A stretch of DNA of 64,000 nucleotides from Prevotellaceae bacterium UBA4301. Its GTDB lineage: Bacteria > Bacteroidota > Bacteroidia > Bacteroidales > Bacteroidaceae. This document shows positions 7,613 to 17,880 of this stretch, piece after piece. Location: the NCBI GenBank assembly GCA_002395775.1, contig DGUV01000056.1:55744-119743 (forward strand), given 5' to 3'. The notes under the pieces were generated by a model that was given only the letters and a program-made list of their open reading frames with translations, ran no database searches and was not told the DNA's origin. Within the stretch, counting starts at the first letter, position 1. Each line of letters starts with the position of its first letter. The translations under genes and the position numbers were made by a program.

Positions 7613-10480
7613 ATGAAAAACAGTAATCTAAAGCGAAGAATTGCCAGTTGGGCCGTTCCCGTTTGTACTGCTTTCGTATTGGGTGGAGTTTCGACGTCTT
7701 GTAGCGACGAACTGCTCACCGGACAGCCCTCATGGCTGGGCGAAAGCATCTACGAAGAACTGGAGTCGGGACGACACGGTAATTTCACGGAGACATTGAA
7801 GCTTATCAATGCTCAAGACGAAGACTACGCTTCCGTGCTGCGGAAGACAGGTTCGAAGACACTGTTTGTGGCTGACGATGCCGCATGGGCCGAGTTCTAT
7901 AAGAACAACCCATGGGGCGTGAAGAGCATCGAGGGTATGAGTGATGCCCAGAAGAAGCTCATCTTCAAGGCCAACATGATTAACAGTGCCTATCTGGTGG
8001 AACTGCTCGGTAATGTTCCCAGTTCCACTGCCGATGAGCCCGTGGAGGGCAGTTGCATGCGTCGTGCTACGTCGGTGAACATCATGGACTCAGTGCCCTT
8101 GGTCACCCGCGACAAGTACCCTGCCTTGAATTCAGCTCGTGTGAACTCCGAGACTGGTAAGCAGATTGACTACTGGTCAGCCCTGCGAAACAAGGAACAG
8201 GTACACATGTTGCAGGATGATGGTGTGCAGAGCATGATTCACTTCATGCCTAAGTTCATGCTGAACAACAACATTACCAGCGACGACGTGTCCTTCCTGA
8301 CCAATGGTGAGATTAATTCGAACGAGGGAGCCTTTGTCAACGGTAAGGTCATCACAGATAAGGACATCACTTGCCAAAACGGCTACATTCATGTGCTTGA
8401 GGGCGTGGCATTGCCTCTGGATAATATGGCTAACGTGATTGCCAACAATCCTCAGTTCAGCATCTACAGCCGTCTGCTCGATCGTTTCTCCTATCCTCAC
8501 TACGATGCCACCATCAATCGTGAGTATCACCGTCAGTTCGGTGGCGACGAGCAGGACACCAGCGTCTATGTACGCAAATATTTCAACAATCATGACAATG
8601 TTCCTTTCTTGCGCATGGACGATAACACTCAGGTGAGCACCGTGCTGCCCTATGACCCGGGATGGAACCTCTATCGTCTGAGCAGCACCAGCGGTATCAC
8701 TTACCAGAATGATGCTGCAGCCATGTTGGTTCCCACCAACGAAGCCCTGATGAACTATTTGCAGACCGATGGTGCCGACCTGGAGGAACGCTACGGAAAA
8801 GCTGGTGATGGCGAGACGGCTTGGGACAATGCTCCTGACGCTGTGGTACTGCCTCTGTTGCAGAACACCATGCTCACCAGCCTGAAGTCAGCCGTGCCCA
8901 GCATGTTCTCCAGCATCAACAACACTGCCGGTGAGCGCATGGGCGTAGAAAAGGGCGACATCGACTCCGTGCTGTGGGCTTGCAATGGTGTCATCTATCA
9001 GACCAACAAGGTATATGTGGCTCCTGAGTATGTGAGTGTCTATTATCCCTGCGTCATCCGTGCCAACGATGACCTGCACATCGTCTATTCCGTAGTAGAG
9101 CATGATAGCCGAACCAACAAAGAAAACACTGACGCTGAAGGTTACAAGGCCTACCTCAACAACATGGGTAGCAAGCTCAGCTTCATCATCCCCACCGACA
9201 ATGCCTTGCAGACCTACTACGACCCCGTCAGCTACAAGCGTACTAACTCAAAAGATGAGTCAACGGCTCTGGCCTATAAGTTCAAAATGGACGGTGTGAG
9301 AGTGACAGCTGATCTCTATCCCGTGGATTGGACTTCGCTGGACGACCGCGGACGCGGCACCATTTCAGGTGAGGCCACTCGTGACTTTACGGTGGGAAGT
9401 GCCGAAAAGAACGATGCATTCTTGCATTTTAAGGATATTCTGAACAATTCCCTTGCCGTGGGTACATTCGTCCCTGGACAGAAGTTCTACCAGAGTAAGA
9501 CTGGTTCGCCCATTGTCGTAGAGTGGGAGGGAAGCAACGTGAAGGGTGTTGCTGGCTCGTTCCAGTACGAGCGTGGCTATTTTGTGCCCGTCACGGAGAT
9601 GTATGAGAAGGAATCGGGTAATGGTCAAAGTTACATCGTCGATGCCGAGCCTCTGATGAGTACCTTCACCAGCCCCTATGCTGCCATCACCGACAGCCTG
9701 CGCACCGACCGTTTCGGTTCGTTTGCCAATTTGCTGGAGAGCATGGTTAACACCACCGATGGTGATCACGCCACGATGGACAAGTGCTTGCCAACATTGA
9801 ATAACTACCACTACACCATCTACGTTCCCACCAACCAATCTGTCGATGCACTGGTGGCTTCACACAAGCTTCCCACTTGGGACGACATCGACGATGTGCA
9901 TGCTTGTATCGAGATTATCGACGACAAGATTGCTGCGGAAGAAACAACGATGGGCGAAGACACTACCGAGGTGTACAAGCAGCTTAACGTACAGCGCACC
10001 TATCTGGAGGGACAGGAGAAAGCCATGAGTGATGTCATCGCTAACTTCGTGAACTATCACATTCAGGATAACTCGGTGTTCGTGGAAGGCGCCAGCCACA
10101 GCAATGATGTCTATGAAAGTGCTTGTCTCGACACCCTGACAAACCGCTTCGTGAAGCTCTATGTCAACTATGAACTGGGTGGTGACCTCACGGTAATCGA
10201 CAACACGGGCAAGACTCATCGTGTGGACAAGGATTGCTGCAACATTCTCACTCGTCAGTATTACTTCAATGGTGCACAATTGCTGAAGAGTAATGCCTGT
10301 ACGAATATCTTCTCCTCGTCATTTGCTGTTGTTCATCAAATCGACACTCCTCTGGTGCCCTTCGAGAACTGCTACTACGATCCTGCAGAGTATGACAATG
10401 TGCAGGAGGTTTTGGCACAGCATCCCGTGGAAAACCCCGACGTAACTCCAACTCCTAACCCCATCAAGCGTAGAAGATGA
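7613..10480 (+). CDS. Large surface lipoprotein with several fasciclin (FAS1) domains, FAS1-A
   Basis: Predicted outer-membrane lipoprotein of 955 aa. A signal sequence ends in a lipobox with Cys30 (VSTSC). FAS1-like signatures appear about four times: TLFVADDAAWAEF near 85, AAMLVPTNEALMNYL near 370, LSFIIPTDNALQTYY near 525, and YTIYVPTNQSVDALV near 735. FAS1 domains in other organisms bind surfaces, glycans or proteins; no enzyme motif is seen. The C-terminus is a short Pro/Thr stretch ending in basic residues. Its stop overlaps the next gene's start by four bases (ATGA), so it is translationally coupled to SusC. Ligand and role are unknown; a partner of the import gate is an inference. Confidence 0.85.
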   Translation: MKNSNLKRRIASWAVPVCTAFVLGGVSTSCSDELLTGQPSWLGESIYEELESGRHGNFTETLKLINAQDEDYASVLRKTGSKTLFVADDAAWAEFYKNNPWGVKSIEGMSDAQKKLIFKANMINSAYLVELLGNVPSSTADEPVEGSCMRRATSVNIMDSVPLVTRDKYPALNSARVNSETGKQIDYWSALRNKEQVHMLQDDGVQSMIHFMPKFMLNNNITSDDVSFLTNGEINSNEGAFVNGKVITDKDITCQNGYIHVLEGVALPLDNMANVIANNPQFSIYSRLLDRFSYPHYDATINREYHRQFGGDEQDTSVYVRKYFNNHDNVPFLRMDDNTQVSTVLPYDPGWNLYRLSSTSGITYQNDAAAMLVPTNEALMNYLQTDGADLEERYGKAGDGETAWDNAPDAVVLPLLQNTMLTSLKSAVPSMFSSINNTAGERMGVEKGDIDSVLWACNGVIYQTNKVYVAPEYVSVYYPCVIRANDDLHIVYSVVEHDSRTNKENTDAEGYKAYLNNMGSKLSFIIPTDNALQTYYDPVSYKRTNSKDESTALAYKFKMDGVRVTADLYPVDWTSLDDRGRGTISGEATRDFTVGSAEKNDAFLHFKDILNNSLAVGTFVPGQKFYQSKTGSPIVVEWEGSNVKGVAGSFQYERGYFVPVTEMYEKESGNGQSYIVDAEPLMSTFTSPYAAITDSLRTDRFGSFANLLESMVNTTDGDHATMDKCLPTLNNYHYTIYVPTNQSVDALVASHKLPTWDDIDDVHACIEIIDDKIAAEETTMGEDTTEVYKQLNVQRTYLEGQEKAMSDVIANFVNYHIQDNSVFVEGASHSNDVYESACLDTLTNRFVKLYVNYELGGDLTVIDNTGKTHRVDKDCCNILTRQYYFNGAQLLKSNACTNIFSSSFAVVHQIDTPLVPFENCYYDPAEYDNVQEVLAQHPVENPDVTPTPNPIKRRR

Positions 10481-13400
10481 AAACACTTAAATATACCTTA
10501 TTAATAATAATGTGTCTGACATCTTCGCTTGTCAGTGCACAGATTACCCGCGTCAGTGGTACGGTCTCCGACGAGTTTGGTGAACTGCCAGGCGTTGCGG
10601 TTAAGGAAATCGACCCCTCGAATCGTACAGTCAGTGCTACAGTGACAGACGGTAACGGTAACTTCACGATGACCCTGAAGGATTCGAAGAAGAACCGACT
10701 CGTCTTCTCTTGTGTTGGTATGAAGACGCAAGTCATCAAGCCCATCACCAAGCAAGTGTACAAAATCTCAATGGGCGCCGATGTGAAAATCATGAAGGAG
10801 GCTGTGGTCACCGGTAAGAAGATGGCCAAGTCGAGTGGTTTGGCCATTCCTGAACGAGAGGTCAGCTATGCCGCTCAGGGCCTCGATGCAAAAGAGTTTG
10901 AGGGACTGGGTATCACCTCAGTCGATGAGGCTCTGCAGGGACGTATTGCAGGTCTGGACATTATTGCCTCTTCAGGTAATGTGGGTGCAGGCTCTCAGAT
11001 GCGTCTGCGTGGTGTTTCCACCGTCTCAACCCTCACCAGCAACGAACCTCTGATTGTAGTCAACGGCGACATTGCCACCGACATCGACCTTTCGGACTTT
11101 GATGTGGCCACGGCTACGGATGAAAAGTTTGCTGAACTGCTGAAGGTGAACACCGAGGACATCTTGGACATCAAGGTGCTCAAGGATGCCTCGGCAACTG
11201 CCATCTGGGGTAAGAACGGTGCCAACGGTGTTATCGAAATCACCACCAAGCGTGGTTCGCGTGGTCCCGTTCACGTAGGCTATTCGGGCAAGGTGACCAT
11301 TCACGACAAGAACCGCCCCGTCAAGTTGCTCAACGGCGACCAGTACACCATGATGCTGAAGGAGGCCTATTTCAATCCCCGCCTTTCCGACACCGATGGT
11401 GACATCCCCGAACTGAACTACGACTACGATGGTTTCTCGGAAGCTTACATGTATGATAACAACACCGACTGGACGAAACTCGTTTCTAAGTATGGTGTCC
11501 TGCAGCAGCACTTCATCAACGTGAGTGGTGGTGACGAAAAGACCACTTTCCGCATCAGTGGTGGTTACGACCGTGAAACGGGTAACATCATCAAGCAGAA
11601 GATGGACCGTTTCTCCACCCGTATGGCTCTGGACTATGATGTGAACGACCGCATCAAGATTAAATCCGACTTCTCCCTGACCTACACCGACCGCGACCTG
11701 AACTATGATGGTCTCTGGGGTATTGCCATGGTGAAGATGCCTAACCTCTCTCCCTACTATGAATATGAGAACGGTGTGCAGAGCAACGACTACTACTACA
11801 TGTTGCAGACTGCAGCCGGTGGCACCAACCGTCTCGACGACCAGAAGGGACTTGCCAACCCCTTGGCAAGCGCCAATCTGGCAAAATACAACCAGCGTAC
11901 TTACAACCTGGCTCCGAAACTTGAGATGGAGTACAAACTCTTGGGACTCGATGACGAGCATCACCAGTTGAAGTACAATGGCGTAGTATATATTAATGTA
12001 TCGAACCAGTACGACGACAAGGACTATCCTCGTGAGTTGAGCACTGCCAACTTCCTGAACACCCACACGGCATATTCTCACAGCGGTAAGAGTCTTTCGT
12101 TCACCACCCGTCACGACCTGAACTACATACCTTATCTGAAGAATCGCGATAACTCCCTGCGCTTCCTGGCTCGCTTCGAGCTGAACAGTGGTAGCAGCAG
12201 CGGACAGAGCACCAATGCCAACCGTCTGCCCAGTGGCATCAGTTCGCCCTCGGCAGGTGGTCAGATTACGAGCATGAGTTCAGACTACGGCCAGTGGAAG
12301 AGCATGGACTACATCTTCTCGGGTCACTACTCCTACAAGAGTAAGTATTCGATTAGTGGTAACCTGCGTATGGACGGTACTACTCGTTTTGGCCCCAGCA
12401 AGCGCTGGCTGACTTCCTACTCCGTTTCAGGTCGTTGGAATATCATCGACGAGAACTTCATGAATTGGGCACGCGAGAAGGCCAAGATGAGCATGTTGGC
12501 CGTCAGTGCCGGTTGGGGTGTTGTAGGTAACCAGCCCGGTTCCGACTACCTCTACATGAACAAGTACAGCACGGGTAACTCCTATCTGGGTCGTATCTCT
12601 ATGAACCCCAGTGGTCTGAAACTGACAGGTTTCGGTCCTGAGAAGGTTTCTTCGTGGAACTTAGGTTTCAACCTCGGTTTCTTTGACGACCGTCTTACCT
12701 TCCGTCTCGACGTATATTCCCGTCTGACCACGGGTATGCTGATGGGTGGTGCTGGCATCACTAATACCTCAGGTTATAGCAGTCTCTCCGTGAAGAACGT
12801 GGGTGACATGAAGAACAATGGTTGGGAGTTCAACATCAATGGTAACCGTCTGCTGAAGAAGGGTAAGTTCTCGCTCGACTTCTATGTCAACTTCGCCAAC
12901 AACCACAACATCATCACCAAGATGGATGAGAATGTGCTTGAAGGCCTGAACACAGAGTTCGCCAAGCGTAATGCGGCTCTCCTGCAGCGCGTACAGATCA
13001 ACAACCCCTTCGGTGCCATCTATGGTTTCCGTTGTCAGGGTACCTATCAGTACAACTTCACCACCGCCCAGCGCATTGCCAAGGGCCGGATGCCAGAGGC
13101 TCTTGCCGCTCAGGGTTTCCAGAACTTGCAGGATTGCGTTGACGCAGGCATAACCTTCCCCATCGCCCTGAATGCCAACAAGCAGGTCGTCTATAACGAG
13201 AAGGGCGAGCCTCTGCAGATGATGTTCTGCTACACGGAGGGCTCTTCTCTGGGTAAGTTCAATGGCGGTGATGCCATGTACGAAGATGTAAACCACGATG
13301 GTCAGATTAATGAGCTCGACCTCGTTTATCTGGGCAACTCTCTGCCAAAGCTGACTGGTGGTTTCGGTTTCACCTTGAACTATGGCCGCTGGCGTCTCTC

Positions 13401-13854
13401 TACGCAGTTCAACTATCGTGTTGACTACGACGTGTTCAACATGGCTCGTCTGAATGTTGAGTCCATGAATTCAAACAACAACCAGAGCGAGGCCGTGAAC
13501 TATCGCTGGCGTAAGGAGGGTGATGGCGGTTACGACCAGTTCATCCCCCGTGCCCTGAGCGACCGCTTCATGACCAACTACAACACCCTGGTGAGCGACC
13601 GCTTCGTGGAGGATGCTTCGTTCCTGCGTCTCAACTATCTGCAGTTGAGCTACTCCTTCGACTCGAAGCTCATCAAGAAGTGGCACCTCAATCAGCTGAA
13701 GCTTTCCGCCAGTGCGCGCAACCTGTTCTGCCTGACGAAGTATAGCGGTGTTGACCCCGAGGTCGGCTATGGTGGCTATAGCGTTTCAACCGACAACGCC
13801 AACACACCAGGTCATGCAAGAGCTTATACCTTTAGTTTGAATATCGAATTCTAA
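10477..13854 (+). CDS. SusC/RagA-family TonB-linked outer membrane protein (first pair)
   Basis: Predicted 22-stranded TonB-dependent import channel, 1125 aa. After a signal peptide (about 1-21) comes a carboxypeptidase-regulatory-like domain starting ITRVSGTVSD (23 onward). The plug follows, with ALQGRIAGLDI, MRLRGVSTV, EPLIVVNG and VLKDASATAIWG, then the barrel ending SLNIEF. There is no N-terminal STN signalling domain, so no sigma-factor crosstalk is expected. It starts inside the stop codon of FAS1-A and is followed 18 bp later by its SusD partner. The substrate cannot be told, because the operon lacks degradative enzymes. Confidence 0.95.
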   Translation: MKTLKYTLLIIMCLTSSLVSAQITRVSGTVSDEFGELPGVAVKEIDPSNRTVSATVTDGNGNFTMTLKDSKKNRLVFSCVGMKTQVIKPITKQVYKISMGADVKIMKEAVVTGKKMAKSSGLAIPEREVSYAAQGLDAKEFEGLGITSVDEALQGRIAGLDIIASSGNVGAGSQMRLRGVSTVSTLTSNEPLIVVNGDIATDIDLSDFDVATATDEKFAELLKVNTEDILDIKVLKDASATAIWGKNGANGVIEITTKRGSRGPVHVGYSGKVTIHDKNRPVKLLNGDQYTMMLKEAYFNPRLSDTDGDIPELNYDYDGFSEAYMYDNNTDWTKLVSKYGVLQQHFINVSGGDEKTTFRISGGYDRETGNIIKQKMDRFSTRMALDYDVNDRIKIKSDFSLTYTDRDLNYDGLWGIAMVKMPNLSPYYEYENGVQSNDYYYMLQTAAGGTNRLDDQKGLANPLASANLAKYNQRTYNLAPKLEMEYKLLGLDDEHHQLKYNGVVYINVSNQYDDKDYPRELSTANFLNTHTAYSHSGKSLSFTTRHDLNYIPYLKNRDNSLRFLARFELNSGSSSGQSTNANRLPSGISSPSAGGQITSMSSDYGQWKSMDYIFSGHYSYKSKYSISGNLRMDGTTRFGPSKRWLTSYSVSGRWNIIDENFMNWAREKAKMSMLAVSAGWGVVGNQPGSDYLYMNKYSTGNSYLGRISMNPSGLKLTGFGPEKVSSWNLGFNLGFFDDRLTFRLDVYSRLTTGMLMGGAGITNTSGYSSLSVKNVGDMKNNGWEFNINGNRLLKKGKFSLDFYVNFANNHNIITKMDENVLEGLNTEFAKRNAALLQRVQINNPFGAIYGFRCQGTYQYNFTTAQRIAKGRMPEALAAQGFQNLQDCVDAGITFPIALNANKQVVYNEKGEPLQMMFCYTEGSSLGKFNGGDAMYEDVNHDGQINELDLVYLGNSLPKLTGGFGFTLNYGRWRLSTQFNYRVDYDVFNMARLNVESMNSNNNQSEAVNYRWRKEGDGGYDQFIPRALSDRFMTNYNTLVSDRFVEDASFLRLNYLQLSYSFDSKLIKKWHLNQLKLSASARNLFCLTKYSGVDPEVGYGGYSVSTDNANTPGHARAYTFSLNIEF

Positions 13855-13872
13855 AGAAAGGAGGACATCGAC

Positions 13873-15723
13873 ATGAAAAGCTATAATATCAAATCCATTC
13901 TTTTGGCAGGCGTTGCATGCCTGACTCTGGCCAGTTGCGGTGATTTCCTTGAAATCGAACCAAAGAACTTCGTATCTGAAGACAACTTCTGGAACGAGAA
14001 GACGGATATCGATCAGATGGTGACCGGAACCTACACCAAGATGCAGAGCAACGCCTTCATCCAGCGACTGATTATGTGGGGCGAGACCCGTAGTGACAAC
14101 ATTCAGGACGGTCTGAACTGCTCGGGCCAGCTCGACATCTATCGTACCTTGCAGGAGCAGTTGCTTTCCACCAATCAGTTTGCCGACTGGACATGCTTCT
14201 ATGCAGTCATCAATCAGTGCAACATCATCATCGAGCGTGCCCCTGAGGTAAGCGAGAAGGCTCCTGCCTATACGCATTCCGACGTACTCGCCACTCAGGC
14301 CGAGATGTCTTTCCTGCGCGACCTCTGCTACTTCTATCTTGTTCGCGCCTTCAAGGATGTGCCTTATTACACCCATGCCATTCAGAGCGACGAGGACGTT
14401 CAGCCCATTGGCGCCACGGATGGTAATGTGATTGTCCGCAATCTGATTGCCGACCTCGAAAGTGTTGTTGGCAATGCACTCAAGGCCTATCCCAAGGACA
14501 ACAACGAGCGTTACAACAGCAATTGCAATCGCGTCACCCAGAATGCCATCTATGCTCTGCTGGCCGACCTCTGTCTGTGGGATGGTCAGTACGAGAAGTG
14601 CGTGCAGTATTCACAGCGCGTCATTGATGCCAAGTTGCAGGAGTACTACGACGATTATTCCTACAACTTAGGTGATGGCGGTTCGGGCAGGGCCAATGGC
14701 CGTACCATCTCCAACGTTCAGCTCTTCAAGTGGGCCGATGACGAAGGGGAAGGGTATCCTCTGATTCCCTGCTACAGCGGCAACACCTATGGTGCCGACT
14801 TCGATGCCATCTTCGGTGGCAATGGCAACAGCTTCGAGAGCATCTTCGAGTTGGCCTTCACCAAGCAAAGCGATGGCGACCAGTATATCAACAACTCGGC
14901 ATTGGCTTCGCTCTATGGCAATTACTATACGGGTACAGCCGTGGCTTCGCGTGGTAAAGGCTATCTGGCTGCCAGCGATGAGTTGCTCAATGACCTGAAC
15001 AACAATCTGAATCGCATCTTTTCACACAAGTACGACTGCCGTTACTACACCAGTATGGACATCGACCAGGACTTCACCTTTGCCTATGTGGCCAAAGGCG
15101 TTGTCGAGGAGCGTTCCATACAGACGGCATCAAGTTCAAGCTTCCCCTTCGCAGCAGTCCGCTCCGAGCGGCTTGGCAATCATCACACGCGTAACTGGAT
15201 ATTCTATCGTCTGACCGATGTCATGTTGATGCAGGCCGAAGCGCTGATCGAACTTGCTTCGAGCAACGTCTATGCCCTCACCAACGAAGACGGCACACCT
15301 GCTACTGACGAGGAAGGCAACCGCCTCTATGACAAGAACCTGAAGAAGGCCTTCAGTCTGATTTATGCGGTCAACCGTCGCAGCATCATGACAAACACCA
15401 CTGCTGTCAATGCCGTTGTCAACACCAATGGCCTGAAAGTGCAGGGCACGACGACGAAGGGCGAATTCCGTACCTTGTGTCAGCAAGAGCGCCGTCGCGA
15501 ACTTCTCTTCGAGGGCAAGCGTTGGTTCGACCTCCTGCGTTACTGCCGTCGTGAGAACTCGCTCAACTATATTCCTTCAAAGAAGGGAGCCACCAAGATT
15601 GTGAACAGCGAAGCACTCTATTGGCCCTACTTCAAGAATGAGTTGAAGAACAATCCGCTCCTGGAGCAGAAACCGTTCTATGCCAACAGCGACGAAGAAA
15701 GCAATTACTCCAGCACCAAATAA
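13873..15723 (+). CDS. RagB/SusD-family surface lipoprotein (first pair)
   Basis: Substrate-binding lid of the SusC channel upstream, 616 aa. The signal peptide ends in a lipobox with Cys22 (TLASC), followed by GDFLEIEPK, typical of SusD starts. The body carries the TPR-like SusD fold signs: EMSFLRDLCYFYLVRAFKDVPY near 145, YALLADLCLW near 230, and the C-terminal block RRRELLFEGKRWFDLLRY near 560. An AGGAGG-like stretch just before the ATG (AAGAAAGGAGGAC) is unusual for this phylum. The next gene begins 15 bp downstream. Confidence 0.95.
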   Translation: MKSYNIKSILLAGVACLTLASCGDFLEIEPKNFVSEDNFWNEKTDIDQMVTGTYTKMQSNAFIQRLIMWGETRSDNIQDGLNCSGQLDIYRTLQEQLLSTNQFADWTCFYAVINQCNIIIERAPEVSEKAPAYTHSDVLATQAEMSFLRDLCYFYLVRAFKDVPYYTHAIQSDEDVQPIGATDGNVIVRNLIADLESVVGNALKAYPKDNNERYNSNCNRVTQNAIYALLADLCLWDGQYEKCVQYSQRVIDAKLQEYYDDYSYNLGDGGSGRANGRTISNVQLFKWADDEGEGYPLIPCYSGNTYGADFDAIFGGNGNSFESIFELAFTKQSDGDQYINNSALASLYGNYYTGTAVASRGKGYLAASDELLNDLNNNLNRIFSHKYDCRYYTSMDIDQDFTFAYVAKGVVEERSIQTASSSSFPFAAVRSERLGNHHTRNWIFYRLTDVMLMQAEALIELASSNVYALTNEDGTPATDEEGNRLYDKNLKKAFSLIYAVNRRSIMTNTTAVNAVVNTNGLKVQGTTTKGEFRTLCQQERRRELLFEGKRWFDLLRYCRRENSLNYIPSKKGATKIVNSEALYWPYFKNELKNNPLLEQKPFYANSDEESNYSSTK

Positions 15724-15738
15724 AACACACAGAATACA

Positions 15739-17856
15739 ATGAAACGTACAATGAAGAATATCCGTACTTTGCTCATCCTTGGTCTGATGAGCATCGGGGC
15801 CATGGGTGTGGTTTCTTGCAGTGACGACATGCACGAAGAGAACTACTACACTTTCACTGGCGAAATGATGAGCGACTATCTTCAGAGTCATGAAGACTTC
15901 AGTGAGTTTGCCGCCATTGTTAATAAGGCCACTGGCAGCACACGAGGCACCAACATCATGGACCTCCTCTCTGTTCGTGGTCAGTACACCTGTTTTGCTC
16001 CTACCAACGAGGCTGTCAACAAGTTCATGGCCGCCAATGGTTACAAGAGTGTCGATGACATTCCCAGCGACATTTGCGACACCATTGCCCGCACCCACCT
16101 GATTAATGGTCGTGTCTATAACACCGCCGACTTCTCGGAACTGTTGGGTGATTTCACCTCGGCCGATGTCAACAAGGTGAACATGAACGACCGTTACCTC
16201 TCACTTGAGTGGGCTTACGACATCAACGAGGACGGCGACACTCTGGTTGCTACCTATCGTTTGCAGGGAACAGGCGAGATCATCGCCTCTCTGGCCAACG
16301 ACTCGGTGGAGAACGGTATTGTGCATCCCGTGGATGCCGTGCTGTCTTCGTCGAACTTAGCCATTCCCGACCTGGTTGCCCAGAATGAGAAGATAAGACT
16401 CTTCTCCGAGGCACTCACACTTACCGGTCTTGCCAACTACATGGCTACAAAGTTTGAGGACGAGACTTGGAACTATGATGCAGAGGAGTATGAAGCTTAT
16501 CATGGTAAGGTTATATACTCTGGCGCTCAGAATGACTGGTGCGACATTCCAGAGAAACGCCGTTTCAAGTTCACTATCTTCGCTTGCCCCGACGAGATTC
16601 TGGCTCGTGACTATGGTATCACCGACATTGAGAGCATGTACAACTACGCTCGCAGCATCTATGGCGGTCCTGACTACTCTGCCGACATGGACTTCACCGA
16701 CATCACCAATCCCCTCCGTCGTCTGGTGGCTTACCACTGCTTGCCTTTCGCACAGTCCTATGACCACTACACCACCATCTGTACCATCGTAACGAATGCC
16801 ACCAAGGTCTTCGTGAATCCCACCGAATGGTATTCCACGATGGATACGCTGACCACGATGAAGGTCACTCGTCTGACTTCAGCCCGTGAGATTAACACCT
16901 ACGGCGGCATCTCCGGCGACATGTACCTCAATCGCAGTGACAACAACCGTTCGCTGGTTCACAGCCCAGGCGTCCATGTCAATCGTCCTACGGGCGAGTA
17001 CGTTCAGGAAGCCCGCAATGGTATCTATTTCCTTGTCGATGGTCTGATTGACTATGGTGAGGAGACGAAGACCGACATCTTCAATACGCGCATTCGTTTC
17101 GATTTGATGGATTGCTTCCCTGAGATGATAAGCAATGACCTGCGCAACTACGACGAAACGCACGATGGTACAAAATCGGAGCTGCCAGAAGCACCTGCAC
17201 GCAACTTCATCCTGCCCAACGGCTACCTCGACGGTGTGAAAGTGAATTCCGATGGTATCTTCTTGTATCAGGGTGCCCGTAACTGGTATTGGAGTTATGA
17301 GGGCGACGAGTTCAACGTTTGGTCACCCGTCAATCACTATGACATTGAGTTCTATCTGCCCAGTGTTCCCTCTGGTACCTATCAGATTCGTCTGGGATCT
17401 GCCTTGATGGAATCACGAGGCATCTGTCAGTTCTATCTTGACGACGAACCGAAGGGCATACCTTTTGATCAGCGTAGCAACGGTCTCGAAGACCGCATCG
17501 GTTGGATAAACATCGAGGACAATAAATACACCTACGAACAGAAGGAAACCTACAAGAAGAACATGCACAACCTGGGTTGGTACCATGGTCCTGGTGGCAT
17601 CTTCAACACCTCAGGTCCCGGTTTTAAGGACGGGCGTGATGCCCTTGCCCACTCGGGTGGCTCATTCCGTTCGCACCTCACCACGCTCCGCTATGTGCTT
17701 TGCACCGAGAATCTTGACGAGAAAGTTCGTCACAAGGTGCGCATCAAGTCCGTATGGGCAGTAGGATCGGCCTTGGTGATGATCGATTATCTTGAACTTG
17801 TCCCGAAGAGCGTCTATGGCGTCGAGGGAGAAGGTAAGGCCGAAGACGAGTTTTAA
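15739..17856 (+). CDS. Fasciclin (FAS1) domain lipoprotein, FAS1-B
   Basis: Predicted surface lipoprotein of 705 aa with lipobox Cys27 (GVVSC). The first FAS1 domain covers about 45-200 (FAAIVNKATG, then YTCFAPTNEAVNKFM). A second, more diverged one follows (RLFSEALTLTGL, then FTIFACPDEILARDYG). The last 200 residues look like a beta-sandwich rather than FAS1. The layout and several stretches (YYTFTGEMMSDYL; EGDEFNVWSPVNHYDIEFYLP) match the orphan FAS1 protein at 41757, making the two clear paralogues. No catalytic motif is seen. It lies between the first SusD and FAS1-C in the same operon, with 15 bp and 24 bp gaps. Confidence 0.85.
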   Translation: MKRTMKNIRTLLILGLMSIGAMGVVSCSDDMHEENYYTFTGEMMSDYLQSHEDFSEFAAIVNKATGSTRGTNIMDLLSVRGQYTCFAPTNEAVNKFMAANGYKSVDDIPSDICDTIARTHLINGRVYNTADFSELLGDFTSADVNKVNMNDRYLSLEWAYDINEDGDTLVATYRLQGTGEIIASLANDSVENGIVHPVDAVLSSSNLAIPDLVAQNEKIRLFSEALTLTGLANYMATKFEDETWNYDAEEYEAYHGKVIYSGAQNDWCDIPEKRRFKFTIFACPDEILARDYGITDIESMYNYARSIYGGPDYSADMDFTDITNPLRRLVAYHCLPFAQSYDHYTTICTIVTNATKVFVNPTEWYSTMDTLTTMKVTRLTSAREINTYGGISGDMYLNRSDNNRSLVHSPGVHVNRPTGEYVQEARNGIYFLVDGLIDYGEETKTDIFNTRIRFDLMDCFPEMISNDLRNYDETHDGTKSELPEAPARNFILPNGYLDGVKVNSDGIFLYQGARNWYWSYEGDEFNVWSPVNHYDIEFYLPSVPSGTYQIRLGSALMESRGICQFYLDDEPKGIPFDQRSNGLEDRIGWINIEDNKYTYEQKETYKKNMHNLGWYHGPGGIFNTSGPGFKDGRDALAHSGGSFRSHLTTLRYVLCTENLDEKVRHKVRIKSVWAVGSALVMIDYLELVPKSVYGVEGEGKAEDEF

Positions 17857-17880
17857 CCGCAACATGAAAATTTGGACGTT